This document shows, piece after piece, positions 1 through 8,362 of a DNA stretch of 12,607 nt (position 1 is its first letter; each line of letters starts with the position of its first letter). The stretch is from NCBI GenBank assembly GCA_031254385.1, contig JAIRUO010000195.1:1-12607 (forward strand), given 5' to 3'. A program made the translations under genes and the position numbers. The notes under the pieces are model-generated. The model was not told the DNA's origin and ran no database searches. It saw only the letters and a list, made by a program, of their open reading frames with translations. Source of the stretch: Treponema sp. GTDB lineage: Bacteria; Spirochaetota; Spirochaetia; Treponematales; Breznakiellaceae.

Positions 1-1338
1 GGATTCGAGGATTCATTTAAGAATCTGGGGCCCGGATCATCTACAGAAGAACAGATCGCCTACGCCTATTGGTATGGGGGAAAACGCATGATGGAAGTTC
101 CCGCCTATTCCCTGGAAGAATTCCTCTACGAGAAAACCGAACGCATTGAAGTTGTTCCCTACGGCATAGAAACGCGGTTCTGGCCAGCAGGCCGGGAGAT
201 ACCTGATCTAAAAGGCCTCGGCGGGTTCCATGCCCAGCCCCGGAAAACCGATATGGAAAAATTTCTTGATAAAAAAAGAATACCGCTTTCTGAACTGGCG
301 CTGCACAGTTATATACTGGATTTTCTCTTTCGCGGGGAACTTAATATTTCCAGCATGGTAGACAGAATAATCCCCCCTCTTATAAAAATTACCATCCAGG
401 AACTAAAATACATTGAAGCCTATATAAATATTGAGCTTGCCGAAATTTCAAATAACTATTCGCCTTTTACAGACAAGCAGACGGGGCCGGTACGGCAGCG
501 TATATGCGAACTCCACACGGCAATTATAGAACTCGTTTTTAAACTGGAAAACGAGAAAATCGATCCGTCCTGGCTACCGAAACATACTTTTATTATACTT
601 TCCCAAATACAAAGCCATGTCCTGGGAATTATGGAAGAACTGGACAGTAACGATAGCTCCCTGGAAATGGAACTGGAAGCCATAGATAATTCCCTGGACA
701 GCATGATAGAAACTTATGAAGAAATGAGAATCCTCATTGACGAAGCTATAGAGAACTACAGGAAAAACAAATTTTCTCTGGTCAGGGCAGGGCCAGGAAA
801 AGGCGGAGAATGGCTGTTTCAATTAACAATAGGCGGAACCGACGTATGGCGCCGCCTTATGCTGTCCGAAGATAGCAACCTTGAAGCGCTTCATCTTGCT
901 ATTCAAAACAGCTTTGGCTGGAATAATTCCTGGGTTTATCAATTCCGTGCAGAAGAGACACTGAGTAACAGCATTACCCTTAAAGAATTAGCTGAAAATG
1001 GCCTTCTGGAATTCCTCTATGAGTATGGCACTAAGTGGACAGTCAGGGTTATACTTCTTACAAGATATAAGGCAACTGGAAAGAAACCGATACGCTGCGT
1101 AACCGGCGCAGGAGCCGCTCCTCCGGAAAATATAGGTGGACCCTTACGCTATAAACGCCTTATTTCCGCCCTGAGCAAAAAAAATGATTTTGAGCGCATT
1201 AGCGCAGAAAGGGAACTGGGGTTGAATTTTAACCCTGATATTTTTGATATGGAAGCCTGTAACAAGAGCCTTGGCACTGGTTTCTCCATTAACGCCGAGA
1301 GTTCCGAAAAAAAGGAAAACAGCAATGAAAAAATCTGA
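1..1338 (+). CDS. pRiA4b ORF-3-like domain protein, 5' end outside window
   Basis: The reading frame is open from base 1 and reads as ordinary protein before the first ATG at 88, so the gene probably begins left of the window; ATG 88 (with GGGGG nearby) is the alternative start. About 445 residues are visible. The C-terminal part (about 808-1280) matches the plasmid pRiA4b ORF-3-like family: a beta strand, then DVWRRLML, then LEALHLAIQNSFGWNNSWVYQF, here split as LEALHLAIQNSFGW and SWVYQF, and a closing FNPDIFDMEACN segment. The N-terminal part is helical and Glu/Lys/Ile-rich (about 270-780) and I do not recognise it. The family occurs on plasmids and chromosomes and has no firmly known biochemical role. 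The end overlaps the next gene by 14 bases, so it is probably cotranscribed with ptsN and tkt. Family call is firm, function unknown. Confidence 0.8.
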   Translation, partial: GFEDSFKNLGPGSSTEEQIAYAYWYGGKRMMEVPAYSLEEFLYEKTERIEVVPYGIETRFWPAGREIPDLKGLGGFHAQPRKTDMEKFLDKKRIPLSELALHSYILDFLFRGELNISSMVDRIIPPLIKITIQELKYIEAYINIELAEISNNYSPFTDKQTGPVRQRICELHTAIIELVFKLENEKIDPSWLPKHTFIILSQIQSHVLGIMEELDSNDSSLEMELEAIDNSLDSMIETYEEMRILIDEAIENYRKNKFSLVRAGPGKGGEWLFQLTIGGTDVWRRLMLSEDSNLEALHLAIQNSFGWNNSWVYQFRAEETLSNSITLKELAENGLLEFLYEYGTKWTVRVILLTRYKATGKKPIRCVTGAGAAPPENIGGPLRYKRLISALSKKNDFERISAERELGLNFNPDIFDMEACNKSLGTGFSINAESSEKKENSNEKI

Positions 1339-1822
1339 ACCCAGCCCTGGGTTAGGAGAATTGCTTATACGCGGAGGGATATATTATTCGGTTCTGGGAA
1401 ATACCGTGCAGGAAACGCTAGAATTCCTGGTTGGGAAAATCCCCTTGCCAAATACAGTTTCCTCTCAGGATCTGCTCAAGGCAATGCTGGAAAGGGAAGC
1501 CTTAATGTCAACCTGCATTGGCAACGGAATCGCCATACCTCATCCCCGCAATCCTATGGTTCAGGAACCGCAAGATCAATTCGCAGCCATAGCCTTTCTT
1601 GAGCATACGGTGGACTGGAAGGCTTTAGACGGCAAAGCGGTTGATACTTTAATAATCATAGTTTCGGCATCCGCAAAATTTCACCTTCAAACGCTCTCGG
1701 CAGTTTCCTATTTTACCCGGCAGGATGCTTTTCAAAGCCTTATTAGAGAAAGGGCGCAGCAAGAAACCCTTATTAAATATATCAGTGAAACTGAAAAAAA
1801 CTGGAAACAAACAGGAGTTTAA
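1325..1822 (+). CDS. ptsN: PTS EIIA-like protein, PtsN (nitrogen-PTS) type
   Basis: Start chosen at ATG 1325, 8 bases after AGGA (1313-1316); an upstream in-frame ATG at 1244 lies deep inside the previous gene. The 165-residue product is one PTS EIIA type-2 domain. The phosphoryl-accepting His is H73 in GIAIPHPRNP and a second conserved His is H120 in KFHLQTLS. No EIIB or EIIC domain follows, so this is a stand-alone regulatory EIIA rather than a sugar transporter part. In the family, the phosphorylation state of such a protein (donated by HPr or NPr) signals carbon, nitrogen or potassium status to partner proteins. It overlaps the upstream gene by 14 bases, and its stop is one base before the transketolase ATG, so the three are probably one transcript. 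The link to transketolase control is inference. A cytosolic role is expected since no signal peptide is visible. Confidence 0.85.
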   Translation: MKKSEPSPGLGELLIRGGIYYSVLGNTVQETLEFLVGKIPLPNTVSSQDLLKAMLEREALMSTCIGNGIAIPHPRNPMVQEPQDQFAAIAFLEHTVDWKALDGKAVDTLIIIVSASAKFHLQTLSAVSYFTRQDAFQSLIRERAQQETLIKYISETEKNWKQTGV

Positions 1823-1823
1823 T

Positions 1824-3797
1824 ATGAACACAAAAGCTTTGGAAAAAATCGCGTTATCTGTCAGGGCTCTGTCAATGGACGCAGTCCAGAAAGCCAACTC
1901 TGGCCATCCGGGAATTTGTATGGGAGCCGCAGAATTAGGCGCCATTCTTTACGGAGAACTGCTGCGCCACGATCCTTCGGATTCAAAATGGCCCGATAGG
2001 GATCGTCTTATTTTGTCAGCCGGACACGGTTCCATGTTCCTTTATTCCCTGCTCTATCTGTCGGGATATAAAACCATCACTCTGGATTCCCTTAAATCTT
2101 TTAGGCAGGTGGGTTCCCCGGCTGCTGGCCACCCCGAATACGGCGTAGCAGAAGGCATCGAAATGACCACCGGGCCTTTAGGGCAGGGCCTTGCCTCTTC
2201 TGTGGGAATGGCAATCGCGGAGGCCATGCTGGCAGCGCGTTTTAATACGCCAAAGCACACAATAGTAAACCACTACACTTATGTTCTGTCCGGGGACGGC
2301 TGTTTGCAGGAAGGCGTTTCTGGAGAGGCCTCCTCGCTGGCTGGCCATTTGAGATTGGGCAAACTCATTGTGTTTTACGATTCGAACAAAATTACCATTG
2401 ACGGCAGTACCGATCTAAGCTTTACAGAAGATGTCGCAAAACGCTACGAGGCTTACGGCTGGCAGGTGCTTTCCGGATCTATGTACGATTTTGAAGGAAT
2501 TGCCAAACTGGTAAAAGAGGCCAAGGCCGAAACAAAAAAACCGAGCATCATCATATTAAAATCCATAATCGGAAAGGGGGCGCCTAACAAGCAAAATACC
2601 GCTGATGTCCACGGAATGCCATTAGGTGAAGAAGAACTTGCGGCGGCAAAAAAAGCCCTGGGTATAAGCGGCGATTTCTACACAGACCCGGAGGCTTCAT
2701 CCTATTTTGAATCCAAAAGACTAGAATGGAAAAAGGCAAGGGAAGCATGGCTAGAGCTATTTAATTCCTGGGCAAAAGAGAATCCCGAAAAGAAAAAAGA
2801 ATGGGATGATTTTTATTCTGGCACAGTAAAGCCCGCGACATTTCCGGAATACAAACTAGGTGAAAAGATCGCCACCAGGACAGCGGGCAATAAAGCCCTG
2901 GCAGCCGTTGCAGCGGCTAACGCAAACCTGGTAGGAGGTTCCGCAGATTTAAGAGGGCCAAATGCTGTCGGCCTTCCAAACACCACAGGCTTCTCCGCCG
3001 CAGACAGAACAGGCAGGTACCTTTATTACGGCATCAGGGAATTTGCTATGGCAGCCATTTCCAATGGCATAGTCCTGCACGGAGGGCTGCGATCCTTCTG
3101 TGCCACCTTCATGGTGTTTTCTGATTACCTGCGTCCGGCTCTGCGCCTGTCCGCCCTGATGAAGCAGCCGGTTATCTACGTGCTTACCCACGATTCCATT
3201 TTTGTCGGCGAGGACGGCCCCACTCACCAGCCTGTTGAACATCTGGCTGTTCTGCGGGCCATTCCCAACGTGCAAGTCCTCCGCCCTGCTGACGCGGAAG
3301 AAACTGCCGAAGCCTGGCTCATGGCCATGGAAAGGAAGGACGGCCCCATAGTGCTGGCCCTGACCCGGCAAAATACTGTCGTTTTCGCCAAACAGGACCC
3401 GGACTGGAAAAATACGATCCGCACTGGCGCTTATGTCGCCAAAAAAGCGGAGGGCAATGCAGACCTAGTTATCATAGCAACAGGCTCGGAAGTAAATATG
3501 GCCCTGGAAGCGGCGCAGCTTGCCACGGAAAAAACAGGGAAAAAAATCCAGGTTGTTTCCATGATTAGTCGGGAACTCTTTGAATCGCAGAGCGAAGTTA
3601 TACGCAGCGCAATAGTTCCTTCTGGAATACGCGCAATAGTCTGCGAAGCGGGGATTGGCCTGGGATGGGAAAGATGGGCAAAAAAGGAAGACATTTTCTC
3701 CATTGACCGATTCGGTGAATCCGGTCCTGCTGCAAAAGTCGCGGAACATTTGGGCTTTACAGCGGCGGCCCTGGCAGAGCTTATAACCAGGAACTAA
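1824..3797 (+). CDS. tkt: transketolase
   Basis: Start is ATG 1824, preceded by AGGAG (1813-1817) at 6-base spacing; the frame stays open upstream but only inside ptsN. The 657-residue length is full for bacterial transketolase. The enzyme moves two-carbon ketol units between sugar phosphates with thiamine diphosphate in the non-oxidative pentose phosphate pathway. Visible marks: NSGHPG with H28, the GDG of the ThDP/metal motif at 157-159 followed by the Asn of DSNKITIDG, GGSADLRGPN at 371-380, catalytic Glu E406 in YYGIREFAM, and HDSIFVGEDGPTHQP around 456-470. All three domains are therefore present: ThDP/PP, Pyr and C-terminal. The gene follows ptsN by one base, which implies cotranscription. 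Its stop codon overlaps the stop of the convergent ankyrin gene, leaving no room for a separate terminator between them. Confidence 0.97.
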   Translation: MNTKALEKIALSVRALSMDAVQKANSGHPGICMGAAELGAILYGELLRHDPSDSKWPDRDRLILSAGHGSMFLYSLLYLSGYKTITLDSLKSFRQVGSPAAGHPEYGVAEGIEMTTGPLGQGLASSVGMAIAEAMLAARFNTPKHTIVNHYTYVLSGDGCLQEGVSGEASSLAGHLRLGKLIVFYDSNKITIDGSTDLSFTEDVAKRYEAYGWQVLSGSMYDFEGIAKLVKEAKAETKKPSIIILKSIIGKGAPNKQNTADVHGMPLGEEELAAAKKALGISGDFYTDPEASSYFESKRLEWKKAREAWLELFNSWAKENPEKKKEWDDFYSGTVKPATFPEYKLGEKIATRTAGNKALAAVAAANANLVGGSADLRGPNAVGLPNTTGFSAADRTGRYLYYGIREFAMAAISNGIVLHGGLRSFCATFMVFSDYLRPALRLSALMKQPVIYVLTHDSIFVGEDGPTHQPVEHLAVLRAIPNVQVLRPADAEETAEAWLMAMERKDGPIVLALTRQNTVVFAKQDPDWKNTIRTGAYVAKKAEGNADLVIIATGSEVNMALEAAQLATEKTGKKIQVVSMISRELFESQSEVIRSAIVPSGIRAIVCEAGIGLGWERWAKKEDIFSIDRFGESGPAAKVAEHLGFTAAALAELITRN

Positions 3798-4273
3798 TTG
3801 CGGGCTAAAATCAGAAGCATATCCCGCTTCCCTTCTCTTGACGCTTTTTCCTGAGGAGTCAGGCCGTTATTATCCCTTATGTTTCTATCTGCATGATAGG
3901 ATACCAAAAGCCTTGCTGCGTCCAGGTTATTTATCCAGACACAGTAATGAAGAGGAGTATAGCCATTGTATTTGGATATTGCGTTTATATCAAAGCCGTT
4001 ATCCAAAAGCAACCTTATAACTTCAAGATTATTTCTACTATTACTAAAAATGGCAACATGCAACGCGGTTCCTCCCAGGGCATCACGGTAATCCTTGTCA
4101 TGAGGGATACTCAGCAAAAATCTAACCATTTCTACATCGCCCATATAGGCCGCGTTAATGATAGCTTGTGGAGGATATTGCGGTACTTCTTGCTCTTCCT
4201 GAGCCAACACCAACGAGGGAAGAATGAAAAATGCAACAAAGATCATTAAAACAAAAGGCTTCATATTTTTCAT
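3794..4273 (-). CDS. exported ankyrin-repeat protein
   Basis: A 159-residue protein with a Sec signal peptide: Lys-containing N-terminus, hydrophobic stretch through residue 24, and likely cleavage after LVLA before QEEQEV. The remainder holds about four ankyrin repeats (roughly 36-63, 67-100, 103-133, 136-159), with GGTALHVAI and NGYTPLHYC as the clearest helix-start motifs. No lipobox is present, so a soluble periplasmic protein is likely. Ankyrin repeats bind proteins; the partner is unknown. It lies 40 bases downstream of the URO-D gene on the same strand and could be read from the pyr operon, but a perfect TATAAT lies 9 bases before its ATG, suggesting its own start. No Shine-Dalgarno is seen for this ATG or for the one three codons in. 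Its TAG stop overlaps the tkt TAA stop on the other strand. Confidence 0.85.
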   Translation of the reverse strand: MKNMKPFVLMIFVAFFILPSLVLAQEEQEVPQYPPQAIINAAYMGDVEMVRFLLSIPHDKDYRDALGGTALHVAIFSNSRNNLEVIRLLLDNGFDINAISKYNGYTPLHYCVWINNLDAARLLVSYHADRNIRDNNGLTPQEKASREGKRDMLLILARN

Positions 4274-4282
4274 ATAATTAAT

Positions 4283-4311
4283 ATTATATAAATCGGTTTA
4301 TATTTATTCAA
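4283..4311 (-). promoter_or_regulatory. candidate sigma70-type promoter for the ankyrin gene
   Basis: On the minus strand TTGAAT (4306-4311), a 17-base spacer and TATAAT (4283-4288) sit 9 bases before the ATG at 4273. The transcript would be leaderless or nearly so, which fits the lack of a Shine-Dalgarno. The region is A+T-rich, so the -10 could be chance, and the -35 overlaps the end of the URO-D gene. Confidence 0.45.
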
Positions 4312-4313
4312 TC

Positions 4314-5441
4314 TTAATACCTTCCAAAGTTTTGAATAGTCTGCATTATCAGCCTTAAACTTGCCAAAGAACTGCCCGGATTGACAGATCCAGCCGTAGC
4401 CAGGTTTAGGCCCCTGGTTCCCGACTCTATGGCCATTTTACAGTCCCTCTTGACCTGGGACACGATCTCGTCCGCCTGATTGCGCATAAACACAAAAGGC
4501 GCAACACAGCCATCAATCCGCGCTTTGGGCATATACTTTCTTATTTCATCAAAAAAGACCTTTGGGCCAAAATTTACCCCGGTAAAATCAAGCCGGCTCA
4601 GTACAGGCAGAAGATGCTCCATATCGGAATCTGAATGTTGGTATCTAGAGTCCCCTTCATCGGGGCACCAGTAATCAAATACCCGTTTCAGCACGGGATA
4701 GCCAAAAGCCTCGTAAAATTCAGGGGTCGTAAGGCAGCAGTTATCATCGGCAAAACTAAAACCATGCGGCTTATTTTGCTCATTGTAGCCGCAGGCCGCA
4801 TCAATCGCCTTATTGAGTTTGATTATTACGTCTCCGATTACCACGGAAAAACGGCGGAGCAAATCAGGTTCGTCATACCAGAGAAAAATAAAATTATCCA
4901 CACCCATAATGGAAGCGGCCAGGGTACAGGGCCCCCTTATGTGGCGGCCAAAATACCGGGGTTCGGCCTTTTGCCCGGTTTTTTCATAGATAGCTTCTAT
5001 TTGCCTGTCCCAGTCAGAGGGGAAAGCAAAACTTGCGACATCAATTTTTTCTACATCGTTAAGGAGTTTTTCCAGATCCTGAAAAGTTTTGACAGAACCT
5101 TCAAGGTATTCGCTTCCGTCCTTAAAAAAATAGCGACCCCCGAAAAATTCGCCTATCCTCTTTATATTGGGAAAGGCTTCATTCTGGCTCGAATAAGCTT
5201 CGAACATAAGCCGCTTCCCCACTATTGCCTCGGCCTTGTCATTGTAACGTTTCGCATACTCTTGCATAAGCTCAGGCGTGTTCGGCGACCAGGGGTTCAT
5301 ATCCACTCCCAGTTCTGCACCAAAACATTCCGGGGACATGGCTATGCCCAGAGCAACCTGGGGCGCTTCTTTGGCAAAACAGTTTTCCCTGTGCGCGATC
5401 TCATCGTCTTTCCAGAATTGTTCGGTATCCAGTTCTTTCAT
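4314..5441 (-). CDS. URO-D family protein (uroporphyrinogen decarboxylase/cobamide methyltransferase superfamily)
   Basis: Start chosen at ATG 5441 because AGGA lies 7 bases upstream; an in-frame ATG at 5534 would lie inside pyrE. The 375-residue product has the overall layout of the URO-D superfamily: RHIRGPCTLAASIMGVDNF in the middle (about 166-184), FADDNCCLTTPEFYEAFGYP (230-249), a conserved-type His at H269, and a C-terminal glycine-rich NLATAGSVNPGSS loop. It lacks the N-terminal RQAGRY motif of true HemE, and no other haem gene is in the window. The HxC zinc motif of MtaA/MtbA methyltransferases is not complete here (His-Ser-Asp instead). I therefore name only the superfamily and leave the substrate open. 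It follows pyrE by 35 bases in the same direction, as the fifth gene of the pyr transcript. Confidence 0.8.
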   Translation of the reverse strand: MKELDTEQFWKDDEIAHRENCFAKEAPQVALGIAMSPECFGAELGVDMNPWSPNTPELMQEYAKRYNDKAEAIVGKRLMFEAYSSQNEAFPNIKRIGEFFGGRYFFKDGSEYLEGSVKTFQDLEKLLNDVEKIDVASFAFPSDWDRQIEAIYEKTGQKAEPRYFGRHIRGPCTLAASIMGVDNFIFLWYDEPDLLRRFSVVIGDVIIKLNKAIDAACGYNEQNKPHGFSFADDNCCLTTPEFYEAFGYPVLKRVFDYWCPDEGDSRYQHSDSDMEHLLPVLSRLDFTGVNFGPKVFFDEIRKYMPKARIDGCVAPFVFMRNQADEIVSQVKRDCKMAIESGTRGLNLATAGSVNPGSSLASLRLIMQTIQNFGRY

Positions 5442-5476
5442 TTTATAATCCTGCTCTTTTGTCTTGCCCCTGGCGT

Positions 5477-6061
5477 TTAGTTTTTTCGCGAGCCCGGTTT
5501 GACGGCAGGGATTCCTTTTTTGCATAATTCGCAATCAGCAGCGTCCCAGTTAGCTGCATCGATCCTGCACGCAGGATAAAAAGGCCAGGGTATATCCTGG
5601 TCCTGACGGCGGTCTACGATGCAGGCCAAAGCCGCAATGACAGCGCCTTGGGCTTCAAGCGCCGTTGCGCTTTCCCCGGAAGATTTGCCCGTGGTAACTA
5701 CATCTTCGGCAATCAGAATGTGCTCTCCGGCCTTAACCTCAAAGCCCCTGCGCAGGCACATTATCCCCTTATCATTACGCTCGGTAAAGAATGCGGGAAG
5801 CCCCAACTGGCGGCCCAGTTCATAGGCCACGACTATGCCCCCCATGGCCGGCCCCACGATAGCGTCAATTTTGAGCTTTCCAGATTTCATATCAGCTTTT
5901 AACTGTTCGGCAACAACAGCCAGAACTTTTGCGGCCTTATCAGGAAACTGCATGAGCCTGGCGCACTGAAAGTAACGGTCGGAGTGTCGCCCGGAAGAAA
6001 GGAGAAAATGACCTTCCAGCATTGCGCCAGATTCTTTTAGTAGGGAAATAATTTCACTCAT
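5477..6061 (-). CDS. pyrE: orotate phosphoribosyltransferase
   Basis: The 194-residue protein has full family length. It joins orotate with PRPP to give OMP in de novo pyrimidine synthesis. The PRPP-binding loop ILIAEDVVTTGKSSGE is at 115-130, with the paired acidic residues E119 and D120. The N-terminal part FLLSSGRHSDRYFQCARL and the segment IVGPAMGGIVVAYELGRQLG (69-88) are typical of the bacterial enzyme, as is FFTER before the flexible catalytic loop. Translation starts at an ATG sharing one base with the flavodoxin stop (TAATG), which suggests translational coupling to the gene before it. The C-terminus is Cys-containing (DAADCELCKKG), as in several PyrE proteins of this length class; I assign no role to those cysteines. 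Confidence 0.95.
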   Translation of the reverse strand: MSEIISLLKESGAMLEGHFLLSSGRHSDRYFQCARLMQFPDKAAKVLAVVAEQLKADMKSGKLKIDAIVGPAMGGIVVAYELGRQLGLPAFFTERNDKGIMCLRRGFEVKAGEHILIAEDVVTTGKSSGESATALEAQGAVIAALACIVDRRQDQDIPWPFYPACRIDAANWDAADCELCKKGIPAVKPGSRKN

Positions 6062-6525
6062 TATTTCGCGCCACTGATAGCCTGTATCCAGTTGTCAAAG
6101 TTGTCTTTCTTGGAATTCCCATAGTTAAATTGATGGACTATATTTGATTCGGGACAAACGCGCTTGAGGGTGTTAATTGTCTGCTCAATGCTTGTGCCGC
6201 CAAAAGTGGCAAACGGTATTACCTTTTTGCCGCGCAAATTACATTTCCCCAGAAAACCCGCAAAAACCGCAGGAATATCCCCTGCCCATACAGGATAGCC
6301 GACCAGGATATTATCATAGGAATCAAGATTCGGAATCTCCGTTTTGGAATTCGGCGTAATGCCCTTTTTCCTTTCTTTTAAGATCCTGAATACCGAAGAT
6401 AAAAAGTTACCGTAAGCCTTTTCAGCCTCAACCTTGAGAATATCCGAACCAAGAGCAGCCTGGGCTTTTTTCGCAAGTTTCTCGGTTATGCCGGATCGTG
6501 AATAATACAAAATTATCGACTTCAT
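6061..6525 (-). CDS. small flavodoxin-family protein
   Basis: The 154-residue protein starts at ATG 6525, with AAGGAG six bases upstream. The N-terminus is a beta strand followed by the FMN phosphate loop S9-R-S-G-I-T14, as in flavodoxins. NILVGYPVWAGDIPAVFAGFL gives the second flavin-contact region (split: NILVGYPVWAGD and IPAVFAGFL), and VIPFATFGGTS the third. Such proteins carry electrons through FMN at low potential or act as small oxidoreductases. It lies between pyrD and pyrE, 66 bases after pyrD and overlapping pyrE by one base, so it is very likely part of the pyr transcript. A perfect TATAAT at 6546-6551 upstream, without a clear -35, may be an internal promoter. No partner is identifiable from sequence; whether it serves PyrKD is inference. 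Confidence 0.85.
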   Translation of the reverse strand: MKSIILYYSRSGITEKLAKKAQAALGSDILKVEAEKAYGNFLSSVFRILKERKKGITPNSKTEIPNLDSYDNILVGYPVWAGDIPAVFAGFLGKCNLRGKKVIPFATFGGTSIEQTINTLKRVCPESNIVHQFNYGNSKKDNFDNWIQAISGAK

Positions 6526-6591
6526 GTTTTACTCCTTAACAATTTATTATATTCTTAAAAACAACTTTAGAGAAGCACTGCAAACAGGATT

Positions 6592-7515
6592 TTACTTTCC
6601 CCTTATCGAAAGCTGATCAATTTTTTCAATTCCCTTTTTCTTCATGTAATCTGCAATGCCTGTGATAATTTCGTTCATTACCGGGGGATGGGCAAAAGTC
6701 GCCGAGCCAACCTGAACCGCAATGGCCCCAGCAAGCAAGAATTCCAAAGCGTCATGGGCTGATGCGATTCCACCCATTCCGATAACCGGGACACTTACAG
6801 TTTCGCATAATTCCCAGACCATGCGAAGGGCAATGGGCCTGATTGCCGGGCCAGATAGACCCGCACTTATATTCTCAAACACAGGTTTCCTGCTTTCAAT
6901 ATCTATAGCCATAGCCTTAAAGGTATTTATCAGAGACAGGGCATCTGCGCCTGAGTATACGCAAGCCTTGGCAACCGCCGCAAGATCAGGTGCGTTAGGC
7001 GAAAGTTTTACCATAAGGGGCTTTGAAGAAGCGGCGCGAACCGCCTTTACCACAGGTGCGGCGGCCTCTGGGTCGAGACCAAAGGCCATGCCCCCTGCCT
7101 TGACATTGGGGCAGGAGATATTCAATTCGATCATGTCGATATCAGCCTTGTCCAATAGCATTGCTCCCTGAGCATATTCTTCAAGAGTTGATCCTGAAAG
7201 ATTTGCGATTACAACTGGCCCTAGCTTCCGCAATTCCGGCAGTTCCTTTTCGATAAAAGCCGGGATGCCGGGATTTTCAAGGCCAATGGAATTCATCAGC
7301 CCCGAAGGGGTTTCGTGTATGCGCCTTCCCGTGTTACCCGGCCTTGGATTCAGGGTGAGCCCCTTGGTGCAGATGCCGCCAAGCCCGCTTATGTCGAGGA
7401 GGCCGCTGTACTCTTTCCCATAACCAAAGGTTCCAGAAGCGGCAATGACCGGATTTCTAAAGCGGACTCCTGCTATGAGTACGGACAAGTCAGGCGTTAC
7501 TAGCTTTTCACTCAT
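6592..7515 (-). CDS. pyrD: dihydroorotate dehydrogenase, catalytic subunit (class 1B)
   Basis: Start chosen at the second ATG of the frame (7515): GGAGGA precedes it by about 10 bases, whereas the ATG at 7536 would place that ribosome site inside the coding part. The 307-residue product oxidises dihydroorotate to orotate using FMN. The catalytic base is Cys135 in ELNISCPNVKAGG; a Cys here marks class 1 enzymes, whereas class 2 has Ser. Other marks are AASGTFGYGKEYSG near the N-terminus, MNSIGLENPG (74-83), LMVKLSPN, and the FMN-phosphate GMGGIASAHDALEFLLAGA. Class 1B needs the PyrK subunit, which is encoded immediately upstream and overlaps it by 8 bases (ATGAGTGA). This overlap supports coupled production of the two subunits. 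Confidence 0.95.
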   Translation of the reverse strand: MSEKLVTPDLSVLIAGVRFRNPVIAASGTFGYGKEYSGLLDISGLGGICTKGLTLNPRPGNTGRRIHETPSGLMNSIGLENPGIPAFIEKELPELRKLGPVVIANLSGSTLEEYAQGAMLLDKADIDMIELNISCPNVKAGGMAFGLDPEAAAPVVKAVRAASSKPLMVKLSPNAPDLAAVAKACVYSGADALSLINTFKAMAIDIESRKPVFENISAGLSGPAIRPIALRMVWELCETVSVPVIGMGGIASAHDALEFLLAGAIAVQVGSATFAHPPVMNEIITGIADYMKKKGIEKIDQLSIRGK

Positions 7516-8362
7516 CAAAAATAATTTCCTCCGCATTAAAAACAGGACCGTCCGCGCAACAGCGTTTATTGCCGTTTACGGTCTTTATCGCGCAACCAAG
7601 GCACGCGCCAGTTCCGCAGGCCATACGGCGCTCCATACTGATATAGCAGCTAACGCTTGCAGCCTTGCATTTTTCTGCCACGGTTTTTAGCATGGGTTCC
7701 GGGCCGCAGGCAAAAACCGCGTCATAAAAATCCGGCGTAAAGAAATCTGGTATACGACCCTTTTTGCCTTCCGAGCCGTCTTCACTTGAGATGACGAGCG
7801 AACCGGGGTTCAGCCCCTCAAGGCCAAAAGATCTGCCCTTGAACCCTGCATAAAAATCATAGCAGCTTTGGGCATCCTGTCGGTCTTGGATTTCCCTTGC
7901 GAAAAAAGCCAGAGGCGCAATACCAATCCCACCTGAAATCAGTGCAAAACTTCTTTTGAACAATTTGCCGCCAGGCAAAGAATTATCATTGGGTGAAGTC
8001 CCTGCGGCGAGTTCCCAGCCCCTTCCCAGAGGGCCAGTTAGAAAGGCCCTTTCGCCAATGCCGATCTCCGCAAGCTCCTTTGTGCCCTGCCCCCGTACAG
8101 CCATTAGAAACCTAAGCGTACCCGGTTTGCCTGGACTAGTCGGCTGAAAACCGGCGACACTCAGTGGACGGCCCAGAAACACCGCCGTCCTTTGGAGCCT
8201 AACCATAAAAAACTGCCCACTCACCGGCTCAGGCCCAGGCCACGCGAATTCCAGCGCAGTTATTTCATCATTAACAATAGAACGATTTACACATTCACAG
8301 AGCAAGTATTCTTTTTTAGCGCAATTCGCGCCTAAAAAATCAGTATCCATAATCTGTTTCAT
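7508..8362 (-). CDS. pyrK: dihydroorotate dehydrogenase, electron-transfer subunit
   Basis: The 284-residue protein is the FAD and [2Fe-2S] subunit that passes electrons from PyrD to NAD. GRPLSVAG (64-71) is the FAD-binding motif, GGIGIAP (144-150) belongs to the NAD-binding half, and FACGPEPM (217-224) is the family nucleotide-site motif. The cluster ligands are C249, C254, C257 and C269 in MACGTGACLGC and RCCADGPVF. The start is uncertain: the ATG at 8362 overlaps a TATAAT, and the ATG four codons later (8350) would give a short or leaderless mRNA. Neither has a Shine-Dalgarno. It is the first gene of the pyr cluster and overlaps pyrD by 8 bases. Confidence 0.94.
   Translation of the reverse strand: MKQIMDTDFLGANCAKKEYLLCECVNRSIVNDEITALEFAWPGPEPVSGQFFMVRLQRTAVFLGRPLSVAGFQPTSPGKPGTLRFLMAVRGQGTKELAEIGIGERAFLTGPLGRGWELAAGTSPNDNSLPGGKLFKRSFALISGGIGIAPLAFFAREIQDRQDAQSCYDFYAGFKGRSFGLEGLNPGSLVISSEDGSEGKKGRIPDFFTPDFYDAVFACGPEPMLKTVAEKCKAASVSCYISMERRMACGTGACLGCAIKTVNGNKRCCADGPVFNAEEIIFDE

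Noticed and set aside
4314..5441. hemE annotation
   Set aside because: The N-terminal RQAGRY-type substrate motif is absent.
4635..5480. 281-residue plus-strand frame
   Set aside because: It lies antisense to the URO-D gene, whose protein is clearly recognisable, and shows no family motif.
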